From NCBI RefSeq assembly GCF_021290925.1, contig NZ_JAJSLX010000003.1, positions 372,001 to 436,000 on the forward strand: a stretch of 64,000 nt of DNA, written 5' to 3'. The notes below the pieces were generated by a model. It searched no databases and was not told where the DNA came from. It saw only the letters and a list, made by a program, of their open reading frames with translations. This document shows, piece by piece, positions 37,442-47,289 of this stretch. The position numbers and the translations under genes are program-made. The stretch comes from Sessilibacter corallicola. GTDB lineage: Bacteria; Pseudomonadota; Gammaproteobacteria; Pseudomonadales; Cellvibrionaceae. Positions within the stretch are counted from its first letter, which is position 1, and the number at the start of each line of letters is the position of its first letter.

Positions 37442-39031
37442 TTATTCACGAAGTGTAACTGTCTTTTTTATTCGGATTCCCAAACGCTTTGCCAGTCTGT
37501 TCAGATTCGACCGATCGACATTCAGTGCTCGCGCTACCGAAGACCAGTTATTATCGTGTTGATTCAGTAAATCTAATATTAACTGACGCTGGAAATCATC
37601 GGTTGCCTGTTTCAGAGATTCGACGCTTAAACCCTCTTCTTTTATTTGAGTCTTTTCTGAGTAAGCGGATTCTTGCACGGGTACATTCAGATCGTTGTTC
37701 AAATATTGAAGATGACTTTCTTCGATATCCACGATATCGGTCTTGGCACTGCCCTTTGCCAGCAACGCAGCGCGGCTGATGGAGTGTTCTAACTCGCGAA
37801 CGTTCCCCGGCCAGCGGTAGTTTTGCAGACGCCTCAGAGCATTTGAGTGAATGGACAGCTGTCTTAAACCCAGTTTGCGCCTGAGTGTTTCGCAGAAGTA
37901 TCCGGACAGTAAGGTCACATCTTGATTACGATCACGCAGGGGTGGAATTTTTATTGGGTATACGCTCAGGCGGTGGTATAAATCTGATCGAAATTTACCC
38001 AATTCAACTTCATTGGCCAGCTCTCTATTGGTTGCGGCTAAAATTCGGGTGTCGATTTGTTCAACTTTATCCATGCCGACTGGCTGAATTTCTTGGTTTT
38101 GCAGCACCCGCAATAATTTACTCTGCGCCGATAACGGCAATTCGCCAATCTCGTCCAAAAAAATGGTGCCTTTATTGGCGATACTGAATTTACCGGCCCG
38201 AGTTCGATCAGCTCCCGTAAATGCGCCTTTCACATGGCCGAACAACTCGCTTTCAATTAAATTCTCTGGAATTGCCGCGCAATTTACATACACCAACGGT
38301 TGTTGCGAACGCGACGATAACTGATGCAATGTTCGCGCTACCAATTCTTTACCAACGCCCGTCTCCCCTTCAATGAGCACGGTAAAATCCGACGGCGCAA
38401 CCAACTGCAAATCTTTTTTTAATTTCTGCATTGCCGTGCTTTCGCCAATTAATTCACCGCCATCTTTCGATAACGCCTCGTGTGTTAGCTCTTCAACCAC
38501 CTTTTGGCTGTGTACCGATCGATCTTCTAATTTTCGCAATAGCATGGCGGTGTTTAAGGTTGCCGCCGACATAATCGATAAAATATCCAGCGTGCGCGAA
38601 GAAATTTCATCGAATGCCGTGGGCGTTAAACTGTCCAGCGTTAATACACCAATCAGCTTGTTTTCAACCAATAACGGCAATCCCATACAGGCGTGAATGT
38701 GTATGTCTTCTTCGCTGGTTAGCAATAATCCGTCGTAGGGATCGGGTAATTCACTGTCGGTAGGAAATCGTATGGGAGTATTCGATTGGCAGATTTGCTC
38801 AAACCGAGGGTGATCACCAATATTAAAACGACGCCCTAAGCTGTCTGGCATTAATCCTTGCTGTGCTAAGGGTTTTAATTGGTTGCCATTCAGTTCCAAT
38901 AACACCACGCAATCGCATTCGATCGATTGACGTACGGTTTCAAGTAACCTTTCAAAACGATTTTTTGTGGTTAATCCACGCGTTAGGTCTATTGCCAGTT
39001 CAACTAAGCGCGCTGTTGGAATCTCACCCAT
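37442..39031 (-). CDS. norR: Nitric oxide-responsive sigma-54 activator NorR
   Basis: The protein has 529 residues. The N-terminal GAF domain (about 10-175) would carry the NO-sensing iron. The central AAA+ domain (about 190-430) has Walker A GETGVGKE, the sigma-54 contact loop GAFTGADR and Walker [11 protein letters not shown]. The C-terminal helix-turn-helix is [23 protein letters not shown] 39031 is preceded by GAGGAC; an in-frame TTG at 39049 is unlikely. It is divergent from nnrS-hmp, and two textbook NorR sites plus a sigma-54 promoter lie between, so it should activate nnrS-hmp when NO is present. Confidence 0.96.
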   Translation of the reverse strand: MGEIPTARLVELAIDLTRGLTTKNRFERLLETVRQSIECDCVVLLELNGNQLKPLAQQGLMPDSLGRRFNIGDHPRFEQICQSNTPIRFPTDSELPDPYDGLLLTSEEDIHIHACMGLPLLVENKLIGVLTLDSLTPTAFDEISSRTLDILSIMSAATLNTAMLLRKLEDRSVHSQKVVEELTHEALSKDGGELIGESTAMQKLKKDLQLVAPSDFTVLIEGETGVGKELVARTLHQLSSRSQQPLVYVNCAAIPENLIESELFGHVKGAFTGADRTRAGKFSIANKGTIFLDEIGELPLSAQSKLLRVLQNQEIQPVGMDKVEQIDTRILAATNRELANEVELGKFRSDLYHRLSVYPIKIPPLRDRNQDVTLLSGYFCETLRRKLGLRQLSIHSNALRRLQNYRWPGNVRELEHSISRAALLAKGSAKTDIVDIEESHLQYLNNDLNVPVQESAYSEKTQIKEEGLSVESLKQATDDFQRQLILDLLNQHDNNWSSVARALNVDRSNLNRLAKRLGIRIKKTVTLRE

Positions 39032-39079
39032 GAGTCCTCGCCTGTGCAAGTGAATATCAGTTCATAATAACTCTATATT

Positions 39080-39090
39080 GTCATTTTGAC
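39080..39090 (+). promoter_or_regulatory. NorR binding site 1
   Basis: GTCATTTTGAC fits the NorR core GTCA-N3-TGAC exactly. It lies 90 bp before the sigma-54 promoter's -24 element. Confidence 0.85.
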
Positions 39091-39105
39091 CACAATTGTA
39101 AGCTT

Positions 39106-39116
39106 GTCAAAATGAC
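39106..39116 (+). promoter_or_regulatory. NorR binding site 2
   Basis: GTCAAAATGAC fits GTCA-N3-TGAC exactly, 26 bp from site 1, at an enhancer-like distance from the promoter at 39170. Confidence 0.85.
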
Positions 39117-39169
39117 CACAAACATTCGAAAAAACATCTAACTATTTGTTTTTTATAGTTTTATTTAGC

Positions 39170-39185
39170 TGGCACAAAGCTCGCT
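39170..39185 (+). promoter_or_regulatory. Sigma-54 promoter of nnrS-hmp
   Basis: TGGCACAAAGCTCGCT has the invariant GG (-24) and GC (-12) with 10 bases between. It stands between the NorR sites and nnrS. Confidence 0.8.
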
Positions 39186-39260
39186 ATAACAATAATACAA
39201 AGTGAGAAAGAAGAGAAAAACGAAAAGCAATTTCAATTGCAAAACACAAGGCACACAAAC

Positions 39261-40460
39261 ATGACCACGTCGACAACGACAGACACAAAAACCTTTACCG
39301 ACAACCCCGTTTGGGATCTTGCCTTTAGGCCCTTCTTTTTATTGGCATCGATCAGTTCGATTATTTCGTTGGCCATTTGGATAGCGACGCTCAACGGCGT
39401 AGTTGTGCGCGTGGAATTTTCGGGCTTGCCAATTAACCTGTGGCACGCCCACGAAATGACATTCGGTTTTGGCGGTGCAGTGGCGATTGGTTTTTTACTG
39501 ACGGCCGTTCAAACCTGGACAGGAAACCGCAGTGCCCATGGCAGCCATTTAATGTTGCTTACCGTGTTTTGGATTGCAGCGAGAATCGCCTTTTTAATAA
39601 TGCCCGAAAATTGGGTTTGGATAAGCATCGCGTTGCAAATTGCCTGGTGGTATTTAGCCATTATTACGCTGGCAAAATTAATCCTATCGACCAATAACAA
39701 ACGCAATTACGTCATATTACCGCTAATATCGGCCATTGCGACGGTTAACTTTTTTGTATTGTGGTTTGCGGCTAACCATAAGGTACTGCTTGCCACACAG
39801 TTCTCTCACGCAACCGTGCTGCTATTTTGTGTGTTAATCAGCGTGATTGGCGGCCGAGTGATTCCATTTTTCACGCAACGAAAAATCGAATCCATCACGA
39901 TTCAAAAAACACCGATCTTAGACAAAGCCATTCCCCTATTAACTCTGGTTAATATCGGCGTATTTTTAAGCCCAGTATCAAAAACTCAGGTAGCAGTACC
40001 TGCCGCTCTGCTAATTACTGTCGGGTTGCTTCATCTGGTAAGACTGTTTTTTTGGCAGCCATTAAAAACCGTGAAAATACCGCTGCTATGGTCGTTGCAC
40101 CTCAGCTATACATTTTTAGGCTTGGGTTTAATCACCCTTGGCGTGAGCTACATCAGCGACAGTATCCGATTCAACGACGCACTGCACCTTATTACCATTG
40201 GCACCATCGGCGCGATGATTTTGTCAATGATGTCTCGGGTGTCTTTGGGGCATACCGGTCGCCCAATGACTGTTAATTTTACCATGACCTTGGCATTCGT
40301 TTTAATTTTCGCCTCCGCCATCGTTCGATTTTTATTGCCAATTTTTAATGAACTCATCACCAGTTGGAACCTCAGTGCTGGGCTTTGGATTCTTGCTTTT
40401 ACGCTTTTTTTAGTGAAGTACACAACCGTTTTAATCCACCCGAAATTATCAACGAATTAA
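39261..40460 (+). CDS. nnrS: NnrS family heme/copper membrane protein
   Basis: The protein has about 399 residues and roughly 12 membrane helices. It opens LAFRPFFLLASISSIISLAI and has LWHAHEMTFGFGGAVAIGFL and FTQRKIE, all conserved in NnrS. The His-rich first helices probably bind heme and copper. NnrS proteins protect cells during nitrosative stress, mainly in organisms that handle NO. It starts at ATG 39261 with AAGG upstream; a TTG at 39237 in the same frame is not needed. It is followed by hmp after 28 bp, so they form an operon under the NorR/sigma-54 promoter. Confidence 0.94.
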   Translation: MTTSTTTDTKTFTDNPVWDLAFRPFFLLASISSIISLAIWIATLNGVVVRVEFSGLPINLWHAHEMTFGFGGAVAIGFLLTAVQTWTGNRSAHGSHLMLLTVFWIAARIAFLIMPENWVWISIALQIAWWYLAIITLAKLILSTNNKRNYVILPLISAIATVNFFVLWFAANHKVLLATQFSHATVLLFCVLISVIGGRVIPFFTQRKIESITIQKTPILDKAIPLLTLVNIGVFLSPVSKTQVAVPAALLITVGLLHLVRLFFWQPLKTVKIPLLWSLHLSYTFLGLGLITLGVSYISDSIRFNDALHLITIGTIGAMILSMMSRVSLGHTGRPMTVNFTMTLAFVLIFASAIVRFLLPIFNELITSWNLSAGLWILAFTLFLVKYTTVLIHPKLSTN

Positions 40461-40488
40461 CTTGCACGACAAACCTCTAGGAGTTTTT

Positions 40489-41691
40489 ATGTCTTTGTAT
40501 TCTCAGTTAACTGAAGAGCAAAAAACGATTGTTAAATCCACCATTCCACTATTGGAATCGGCAGGACCAGAATTAACTCTGTATTTTTACAAAAGAATGT
40601 TTCGTGAAAATCCAGAACTTAAAAACGTGTTCAATATGAGCCACCAAACCTCAGGAGCACAACCATTTGCGTTATTTTCAGCGCTTGCCGCTTACGCAAG
40701 CCACATTGACGATATTTCTGTATTAACCGCGGCGGTTTCAAGAATTGCCAATAAACACACAAGCTTAAATATTCAGCCTGCGGATTACCAAATTGTGGGG
40801 CACCATTTGATTGAAAGCCTGCGCGAACTTGCCCCAGACGCACTGACCGAAGAAGTCGAATCTGCATGGAAAGCTGCCTATGGTGCTTTGGCCGAAGTTT
40901 TTATTAACGTTGAAGAAGATATTTATAAATTCAACGAAGAGAAAGACAACGGCTGGAGAGGCGCGAAAGAATTCCGCTTGGTTGAAAAGAAAATTGAATC
41001 TGAGCTTGTGAAAAGCTTGGTATTTGAACCAACCGACGGCAATGGTGTTGCTGATTATCAAGCTGGGCAATACGTCGGTATTCAACTGACGATTCCAGGG
41101 CAAGAAAACACACAAATTCGACAGTATTCGCTGTCGGATAAATCAAACGGCGATAATTACAGAATTTCTGTTAAACGTGAAATCATCGGCACACCGGGTA
41201 TTGTATCGAACTATTTGCACGACGGTCTTCGCTTGGGTGATACCGTTAATCTGTTTGCACCGGCGGGTGATTTTTTACTGAAAAACCAAGACCGCCCAAT
41301 TGTGCTGATTTCTGCTGGTGTTGGTATTACACCCATGCAATCGATCGTAGAAACACTGGCCGATAAATCTTACGATTACAAAGTCAGCTTTTTACACGCG
41401 TGCGAAACACCCGATCAACACTCATTCAAAAAACGCATTAGAGCGTTACAAGATAAACTCAATTTAACGTCACACACTTGGTACAAAAACGACCCTATTG
41501 ACGGCGAAAACGTTCATCACGGTTTTATGGACTTGTCACAAATTCAGGACGAGCTACCAATTAGTGACGGCGACTTCTACCTCTGCGGACCGGTTGCATT
41601 TATGCAATTTGCGAAACAGCAATTAACCACGCTGGGTATTGATTCTGACAGAATCATCTATGAAGTTTTTGGCCCTCACAAAGATTTTTAA
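40489..41691 (+). CDS. hmp: Flavohemoprotein, NO dioxygenase Hmp
   Basis: A 400-residue three-domain enzyme: N-terminal globin (about 1-138, heme His in RIANKHTSL), FAD-binding ferredoxin-reductase barrel (about 150-260, IRQYSLSDKSN) and NAD-binding domain (about 265-400, VLISAGVGITPMQ, YLCGPVAFMQ). It turns NO and O2 into nitrate with NAD(P)H, in the cytosol. ATG 40489 has AGGAG six nt upstream. The operon with nnrS and the NorR control region give a complete aerobic NO-detoxification unit. Confidence 0.97.
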   Translation: MSLYSQLTEEQKTIVKSTIPLLESAGPELTLYFYKRMFRENPELKNVFNMSHQTSGAQPFALFSALAAYASHIDDISVLTAAVSRIANKHTSLNIQPADYQIVGHHLIESLRELAPDALTEEVESAWKAAYGALAEVFINVEEDIYKFNEEKDNGWRGAKEFRLVEKKIESELVKSLVFEPTDGNGVADYQAGQYVGIQLTIPGQENTQIRQYSLSDKSNGDNYRISVKREIIGTPGIVSNYLHDGLRLGDTVNLFAPAGDFLLKNQDRPIVLISAGVGITPMQSIVETLADKSYDYKVSFLHACETPDQHSFKKRIRALQDKLNLTSHTWYKNDPIDGENVHHGFMDLSQIQDELPISDGDFYLCGPVAFMQFAKQQLTTLGIDSDRIIYEVFGPHKDF

Positions 41692-41729
41692 ACTTGGAGT
41701 CGGGCAATGGCCAATATTGTGTAGCCCAT

Positions 41730-41996
41730 TAGGGCCTGTTCACACTAATTTAACCGCACCTGTCGCCCCTAAAACGCGTCAGTCTAGGCGTGAGGAATGC
41801 AGTTTAGCGCGCTAAATAAGCGACGAACAACAACGAATGGCGTGTTTTAGGGGCGACCCTACGGGCTCGGCGTATTTTTCCCGTATTTCGTGTTGCAGCT
41901 CGTTCATTTGGAACAACCAAATCACACTCACTGCGCCTAAAATACGAAAAAAATACACTCCAGCAGGTGTGATTAAATTAGTGTGAACAGGCCCTA
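41730..41996. mobile_element. MITE-like element, family 2
   Basis: A 267-bp element with perfect 24-bp terminal inverted repeats starting TAGGGCCTGTTCACAC (41730-41753 and 41973-41996). Inside, a second pair of inverted sequences (CGCCCCTAAAAC near 41765 and GTTTTAGGGGCG near 41842) would fold into a nested hairpin. No protein-coding frame was seen. It lies between hmp and the truncated globin gene. Confidence 0.85.
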
Positions 41997-42052
41997 GGAA
42001 TCTGTGGAAGTTTGACCACGGGTTCCTATACTCAAGAAAAAAGGAGCGAGCT

Positions 42053-42424
42053 ATGACCGAAAAAACATTGTATGAACGCCTCGGTGGTTACGATGGAATT
42101 ACCGAGTTCGTCAATACCCTATTACCGCGATTACAAAAAGACAATCAACTCGGACGTTTCTGGCAGCATCGAGGTAATGACGGTGTTAACCGAGAAAAAC
42201 AATTGTTAATCGACTATTTGTGCGCGAATGCTGGCGGTGCCTTGTATTACACCGGCAGAAACATGAAGCTAACGCACGAAGGAATGAACATCAGTGAATC
42301 CGATTGGGATATATTTATTGGTCATGCGGTTGATGCAATGAATGTGTTACACATTCCAGCGAAAGAGCAGTCAGACATTGCCGCTTTTGTTTCTCAGCTT
42401 AAAAGCGACATTGTAGAATGTTAG
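42053..42424 (+). CDS. Group I truncated hemoglobin
   Basis: The protein has 123 residues and is a TrHbN-type 2-on-2 globin: YERLGGYDGI at the start, GGALYYTGRNMKLTHEGM with the proximal His, and SESDWDIFIGHAVDAM. Such proteins bind O2 and NO and often help remove NO, which fits the norR-nnrS-hmp genes just before it. AAGGAGCGAGCT precedes the ATG. It has its own short leader after the MITE, so it may be expressed apart from hmp. Confidence 0.93.
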   Translation: MTEKTLYERLGGYDGITEFVNTLLPRLQKDNQLGRFWQHRGNDGVNREKQLLIDYLCANAGGALYYTGRNMKLTHEGMNISESDWDIFIGHAVDAMNVLHIPAKEQSDIAAFVSQLKSDIVEC

Positions 42425-42441
42425 GACTCTGATTGAATATA

Positions 42442-42475
42442 GGAGCCTCTGATTAACCTCAAGACCACTCAGGCC
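42442..42475. repeat. Solo terminal repeat of MITE family 1
   Basis: GGAGCCTCTGATTAACC... followed by ACTCAGGCC matches, over 34 bp, the right-end terminal repeat and subterminal part of the family-1 elements in inverted orientation. No second end is nearby. Confidence 0.75.
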
Positions 42476-42542
42476 TTTATTCAGCACTTGTTGGTATGTA
42501 TTTGTGAGCATTTATTGCTTGTTGCCAACAATGCTGAATAAA
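42476..42542. other. Hairpin-forming inverted repeat after the globin gene
   Basis: TTTATTCAGCACTTGTTGG (42476-42494) is complementary to CCAACAATGCTGAATAAA (42525-42542) apart from one bulged C. Its arms flank a 30-nt loop and directly abut the solo MITE end. It could end transcription for both neighbours. Confidence 0.7.
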
Positions 42543-42559
42543 TCGTGCCAAATTAAAAG

Positions 42560-43120
42560 TTATTTTGGTTTGAATAAATCGTTAAAATCCCACTGCTGAA
42601 AGTATTTTTTAAAAATTTTCAATATATTTTTAGCGTCATCAATACCGCGATGGTGAGTTCCTTCCAGTTCAATTTTCTCAGACTTAAGTGCCCGCTTCAT
42701 TCCAGGGGGTCTGCGAAGCCCTTTAATTTTACCGTATTGATGCTTAAGGCTGATGTGTCGGTGAGTCCACGACCATTCTAAACCATGAAGCTCACAATCG
42801 TTTTTAAATTGCACACGATCGTAATGCCCCCAAGAGCATAAAATGTAGTCGCCATCAAAAGAGTTTATCCAATCGATAAACGATGCAATCACTTTAGGAG
42901 CCTCATCGGCGCAATCCACCTGCGATTGAGTAATTGATGTCAGTTGGGTACAAAACTCAGATAACACAGGATGGTTTTTAGGTTTCACAAATTGGCAGTA
43001 TTCACCCAAAACCTCTAAATTATCGTTAACGCAAACGGCCCCAATTTCTATAATTTCGTTTCTTTTGTCGCCTCGCTCTTCCCAGCAAGTCGCTTCAAGA
43101 TCTACAATAATGTAATTCAA
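42560..43120 (-). CDS. DEDDh 3'-5' exonuclease, ERI-1/KapD-like
   Basis: The protein has 186 residues. Catalytic acidic residues are visible in IIVDLEATC (D and E), further Asp in the middle, and HHRGIDDAKN (the H and D of the DEDDh set). The layout resembles ERI-1/KapD exonucleases that trim RNA 3' ends. The only start in reach is TTG 43120, with AAGGA about seven nt upstream, so a TTG start is accepted. It is convergent with the globin gene. Confidence 0.92.
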   Translation of the reverse strand: MNYIIVDLEATCWEERGDKRNEIIEIGAVCVNDNLEVLGEYCQFVKPKNHPVLSEFCTQLTSITQSQVDCADEAPKVIASFIDWINSFDGDYILCSWGHYDRVQFKNDCELHGLEWSWTHRHISLKHQYGKIKGLRRPPGMKRALKSEKIELEGTHHRGIDDAKNILKIFKKYFQQWDFNDLFKPK

Positions 43121-43200
43121 TCAACTTTCCTTATTTTGGTTTTTAGTTCAGAGAATTACAATATAACAAAGCGAGAGATATAAAAATTAAAAAAGCAAAA

Positions 43201-45051
43201 TCAATTGACTAAAACATCAGAAATAAAACAGAAATTATTTTTACCGCCCTTTTTGACTAAATACATAGCGTCGTCGGACTTTTTAAGTAAAGCTTCTACA
43301 TCAGCACCGTCGTCGGGATAACAAGCGATACCAATGCTGCACCCCACAGACAGCAAATGACCGTTATGGCTGATGGGCTGATTCACTGCTTCAATAATTT
43401 TTTTCGCTAAGATAGCGGCGCTGTCGGACTGCTCCAATTCGGTTAGAATCACGGCAAATTCATCACCCCCAATCCGGCCCACGGTATCACTTTTTCGAAT
43501 GTTACTCTTCAGCCGTTTGCAGATTTCTATCAATACGGCATCACCAGCATCGTGGCCATGACTGTCATTAACATTCTTAAAACCGTCTAAATCAATAAAC
43601 ATGATGGCGGTTGATATTTTTTTGCGCTTGGCTAATTCAATGGCTAGTTCTGCACGCTCTTGCACTAAACTAAGACTTGGTAAATTCGTTAAAGTGTCGT
43701 GGGTGGCAAGGTGATGAATTCTTTGTTCTTGCAGTTTTCGATCGGTAATATCCCAGTTAACACCGGTCATGCGTAAAGGCGCGCTGTTTTCATCACGCTC
43801 CACCCGGCCTGCGGCTTGAATATAACGAATTTCACCCGAAGATCGGCGAATTTGATATTCAGTTTCAAAAACGGCCTCACCTTTTAGCGCTTGCTGCATT
43901 AAGCTTTCAACGCGATTGATATCCTCAGAATGAATTAAACGACGCCAAGATGTTAAGGTAGGCACAACATCATCGGGAATATCGTAAATCTGATACATCA
44001 AGTTGTTCCATTTGAGTTTGTCCTGCTCGATGTCCCACGCCCAAGTGCCAATGCGCCCTGCCATCGTTGCTAATTTTAAACTCGAATAGGTTTGCACTAA
44101 TTCATCGCGAGTAACCACCAAATCGTTCAGTGTGTTTTGCAGTGAAGTCTGTGCTGTTTTTGCCCGCCACGCCTCCACCGACGTTTTAAACAGCAAGTGA
44201 ATAGCAAACGCGATAACAAACGACAACAAAATACCCGTCGCACCCACAAGTTCTTTTAAATAGGTATTGGTGTGACGATAAAAAGCCGTTGTTGGTCGGC
44301 AAAGAATGGTGAATTTATGGCCCAGAAAATCAAAATTGGCCTCTGATTCTAAACCAACGTCGATAGACGACTCCCAACCCGGTTTGCGATACACTTCTAC
44401 ACCGTCGGTTTCGACCAAGGCACGATAATTTCGGATTTCTTCTTCGGATTCACCCAAGCTGAATACGTATTCCAACCATTGGTGGGCATCAAACTTAACC
44501 AACAAAAAACCATCAAACTGACCGCTGATGTACATTGGGAAATAAATCAGAAACCCCATATTGCCATTATTCAGCTGCGTTACTTCGGACATGTACGGGC
44601 CGCGATTATGCTTAGCCTCTTCTAACAACAACCGATCCCTATTATTAGACGCTAAGTTCCGATCTAGCTCCGCTTCATTACCCAGTAATGGCACAACCCA
44701 CCTGGCGTGGTAAGTGATATCTACCCACTCTATGGCTTTAAATCCGGGCATATCCGCAACGTACGCGCGAGCATCAGAGGCAAACTCCGCCTCTGGCGTA
44801 CCGCCGCGGGTCTGCCAGCGATCAACAATACGCTGTAACGCCGGTATACGACTGCGAATATCCGATTCAATGTAACCAATCATTTTAACGGATTCTGCGG
44901 CTACCTGATTTCTTCGCTCCGCTTCTTCTTTGGTATCAAGCGCAACCCAAAACACAGCCACCAAAACAAGAAGGCCAAAGCCGACCATAAAGGGAAACCA
45001 GCGAGAAAAAGACAGAGGATCGGGCAATGCCTGCTGAGCCGTAACGTTCAT
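43201..45051 (-). CDS. Membrane diguanylate cyclase with CHASE, PAS and GGDEF domains
   Basis: A 616-residue sensor enzyme. A membrane segment (about 18-40) precedes a periplasmic CHASE-type domain (about 60-245), then a second membrane segment (about 268-292), a PAS/PAC domain (about 330-445) and GGDEF (about 455-612). The active site is intact (GRIGGDEFAVIL), and RKSD five residues before it is an RxxD inhibitory site, so the enzyme should make cyclic di-GMP from GTP and be product-inhibited. ATG 45051 is used; TTG 45057 is the other option. No partner is adjacent. Confidence 0.95.
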   Translation of the reverse strand: MNVTAQQALPDPLSFSRWFPFMVGFGLLVLVAVFWVALDTKEEAERRNQVAAESVKMIGYIESDIRSRIPALQRIVDRWQTRGGTPEAEFASDARAYVADMPGFKAIEWVDITYHARWVVPLLGNEAELDRNLASNNRDRLLLEEAKHNRGPYMSEVTQLNNGNMGFLIYFPMYISGQFDGFLLVKFDAHQWLEYVFSLGESEEEIRNYRALVETDGVEVYRKPGWESSIDVGLESEANFDFLGHKFTILCRPTTAFYRHTNTYLKELVGATGILLSFVIAFAIHLLFKTSVEAWRAKTAQTSLQNTLNDLVVTRDELVQTYSSLKLATMAGRIGTWAWDIEQDKLKWNNLMYQIYDIPDDVVPTLTSWRRLIHSEDINRVESLMQQALKGEAVFETEYQIRRSSGEIRYIQAAGRVERDENSAPLRMTGVNWDITDRKLQEQRIHHLATHDTLTNLPSLSLVQERAELAIELAKRKKISTAIMFIDLDGFKNVNDSHGHDAGDAVLIEICKRLKSNIRKSDTVGRIGGDEFAVILTELEQSDSAAILAKKIIEAVNQPISHNGHLLSVGCSIGIACYPDDGADVEALLKKSDDAMYLVKKGGKNNFCFISDVLVN

Positions 45052-45330
45052 GAACAACCATACGCTATAAGAGAGGATTCTTAGCTATAAAAGTAGACCA
45101 AAAACTACCGTGCCGCTAAATTTTCCTACTATAGACGTGCGTTTATTAGCCGCAAATAAAACACTTTGTGAATTAATCTATAAATTATTGATAGATTTTA
45201 TTTACAAGAAAATACACTTATTCGGCCAGACGCCTCTCAAAGGGTTTTATCATTCTTTGTCGATCATAAAAACCGATTAATAACGCCATAAACACAGGTC
45301 TTTGACTTTTTAGGCATGCTAAATACGCCA

Positions 45331-45834
45331 TCAACATTCGTTAATGTGCGTGTAACTTTTTACAACCCAATCAACCTGCTGATCGGTATCTGGCACTGTA
45401 ACGCCTCGCTGTTCAGAAATTCGCGCCAATGCCGTTTGGGGTTGATAGCCGTTATGCAATAGCACACCAGCGGCAACCATTCCCGTGCGACCGATACCAG
45501 CACGACAATGTATAACAACCTGTGAGCCACGGTTAATGTCGTTGTGTATTTTGCGCGTCAGTTGTAGATATTCATTCATTGAGTTTGGCAAACCGCGATC
45601 GGGTATTGGATACGATAAAAAAGCCATCGCATTTTTAGCGCATAATTCACTTTCTTGCTCCAAACCCAAATTGTATTCCTCGTGCTTTTCCAATAGGGAA
45701 ATCACACGGGTTATTCCCAAACTCGCAATACCGGTAAATTCATCTTCAATCCATTCACCCGCAACAGGCTTTGCCATAACCGACAGCGAACCCTCGCCAA
45801 TAGATTCAATAAAATACACGTCGGGACGTATCAT
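45331..45834 (-). CDS. Dual-specificity / tyrosine phosphatase-like protein
   Basis: The 167-residue protein has a cysteine-based phosphatase loop, VIHCRAGIGRTGMVAAG, with the catalytic Cys and Arg of the CX5R motif and an upstream Asp in IPDRGLP as general acid. It is a stand-alone cytosolic phosphatase of the DSP/PTP superfamily; substrates might be phosphoproteins, phospholipids or nucleotides. ATG 45834 starts near IRPDVYFIES. No kinase is adjacent. Confidence 0.9.
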   Translation of the reverse strand: MIRPDVYFIESIGEGSLSVMAKPVAGEWIEDEFTGIASLGITRVISLLEKHEEYNLGLEQESELCAKNAMAFLSYPIPDRGLPNSMNEYLQLTRKIHNDINRGSQVVIHCRAGIGRTGMVAAGVLLHNGYQPQTALARISEQRGVTVPDTDQQVDWVVKSYTHINEC

Positions 45835-46086
45835 ATTTTTTTAGGACCTCCATTAATAGTTAGAAATTCGTCTAACGCCAAACACTCTTTAAATTACACC
45901 AATGCTTTAATAAGCATACGGTAATGTATAAACGCTGATTTACAGAAGAAAGGCGAAAAAGTAGAAAAATCAAAAGACAGAAAACTCACACAAAACAGAC
46001 GTTAGAAATTTTCTGAGGGGTATTTTTTCTGAGGGCATTAAGACAACCATAAAAAGGTGATTACAGTCGTCTCAAATAAAAGCGGA

Positions 46087-46536
46087 TTATTCAGGCTTAG
46101 GAAACGGTTTTGCAAATGTGAATGCGTTACTTGTGGGGCCTTGTTCGTGCAAAGCAAACAATTTTTCTTTACCTTCATTCACACTGGGAATGTGACCAAC
46201 AGGGACCCACCACAACACTTGATGAGCACTTTTGATTTTATCAAACCAAGCGTCGCGATCTCGGATTAAATCAACATGATTCGATCGGTACACAAAATTC
46301 TTCAACGATTCCACGTCGGTCCAAACACTCATGTTAACAATTAGCATAGGATCATCAAACGCCTGGATAGACGTTGCGTCACCCTCTTCGGTTTGCAAAC
46401 GCCAAACAAAGCCAGGAGCATTATCAGCCAGTGCATTGATGGTATCCAACTGCTCAACAAACCCGCGCATGGTTTCGGATTCCATGGAATCTTTCGCTTG
46501 GGCGATATTCATTTGTGCTAAATGGTATTTTTCCAT
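46087..46536 (-). CDS. DUF3291 domain protein
   Basis: The protein has 149 residues with the DUF3291 pattern: YHLAQMNIAQAKDSMESETM, FVWRLQTEEGDAT, VNMSVWTDVESLKNFVYR and WWVPVGHIPSVNEG. The fold is a dimeric ferredoxin-like (antibiotic monooxygenase-like) barrel. No reaction is established for this family. It stands alone. Confidence 0.9.
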   Translation of the reverse strand: MEKYHLAQMNIAQAKDSMESETMRGFVEQLDTINALADNAPGFVWRLQTEEGDATSIQAFDDPMLIVNMSVWTDVESLKNFVYRSNHVDLIRDRDAWFDKIKSAHQVLWWVPVGHIPSVNEGKEKLFALHEQGPTSNAFTFAKPFPKPE

Positions 46537-46686
46537 ACAGTTTTTCTTCTGCTTGTTTTCTTTCGATTAATAAAAGAAATTGGATTGTTATTTAGATCTA
46601 GGCGTAATCGGTACGAAAACTCAGTATAAAGAACCACTTTAAAATTACAATCACCCCTCTGCACACAACTGTTAGCGATGCCTTCG

Positions 46687-47061
46687 CTAGGGTTGCCAAG
46701 CGGCCTGCCGGTAAAACCGGTCAATTAAGGTTTTTACAGCAGGACTATCACAACCCCGCTCTTTTATAACCGTAATAGCAGATTCTGTAAGTTTAACACC
46801 TCCGTCTTTCATGATTTTACTGGCTTGATCATCAGTTAACGACGGATTACGTTTTTTGATTTCCGTGAGTGCTGAAACCACCACTGTTTGGTAATTCGCT
46901 AAAAACGAGGTTAATTCTGCATCAGAAGGTTTAATGCATTGACCCGCAACAGCACTGGATACCGTAAAATGCTCAAAGATTTTTAAAATATCCACCTGTT
47001 GTGCACTGGCCAATGTTGGGCTAAGGAAGCCCATCAACACAAAATACAATGTCGTTTTCAC
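46687..47061 (-). CDS. Small exported protein, unrecognised family
   Basis: The protein has 124 residues starting at GTG 47061 with GGAAAGAG upstream. Residues 1-20 form a signal peptide (cut after LASA). The mature part is helical with two cysteines (AGQCIKPS and ERGCDS) likely to be disulfide-linked in the periplasm. I do not recognise the family. Confidence 0.75.
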   Translation of the reverse strand: MKTTLYFVLMGFLSPTLASAQQVDILKIFEHFTVSSAVAGQCIKPSDAELTSFLANYQTVVVSALTEIKKRNPSLTDDQASKIMKDGGVKLTESAITVIKERGCDSPAVKTLIDRFYRQAAWQP

Positions 47062-47289
47062 GCTCTTTCCTTTGTTTGATATTCAACGGACTTTCGATAC
47101 TTTGCGGCACTATATCAGGTACGAATAAACAAAAATTCAAACTTCTTCTATTATTTTTTTAAAAACACCTGTTTTCTTCATTCAAATCCCATAACAAAAG
47201 CTCAGTTAACCTTGTTCATTTCTTTTGGATATCCAATTACAATAAGAGCCATACTTTTGCATCTACCATTGCATTTTGGTTAACAGATT

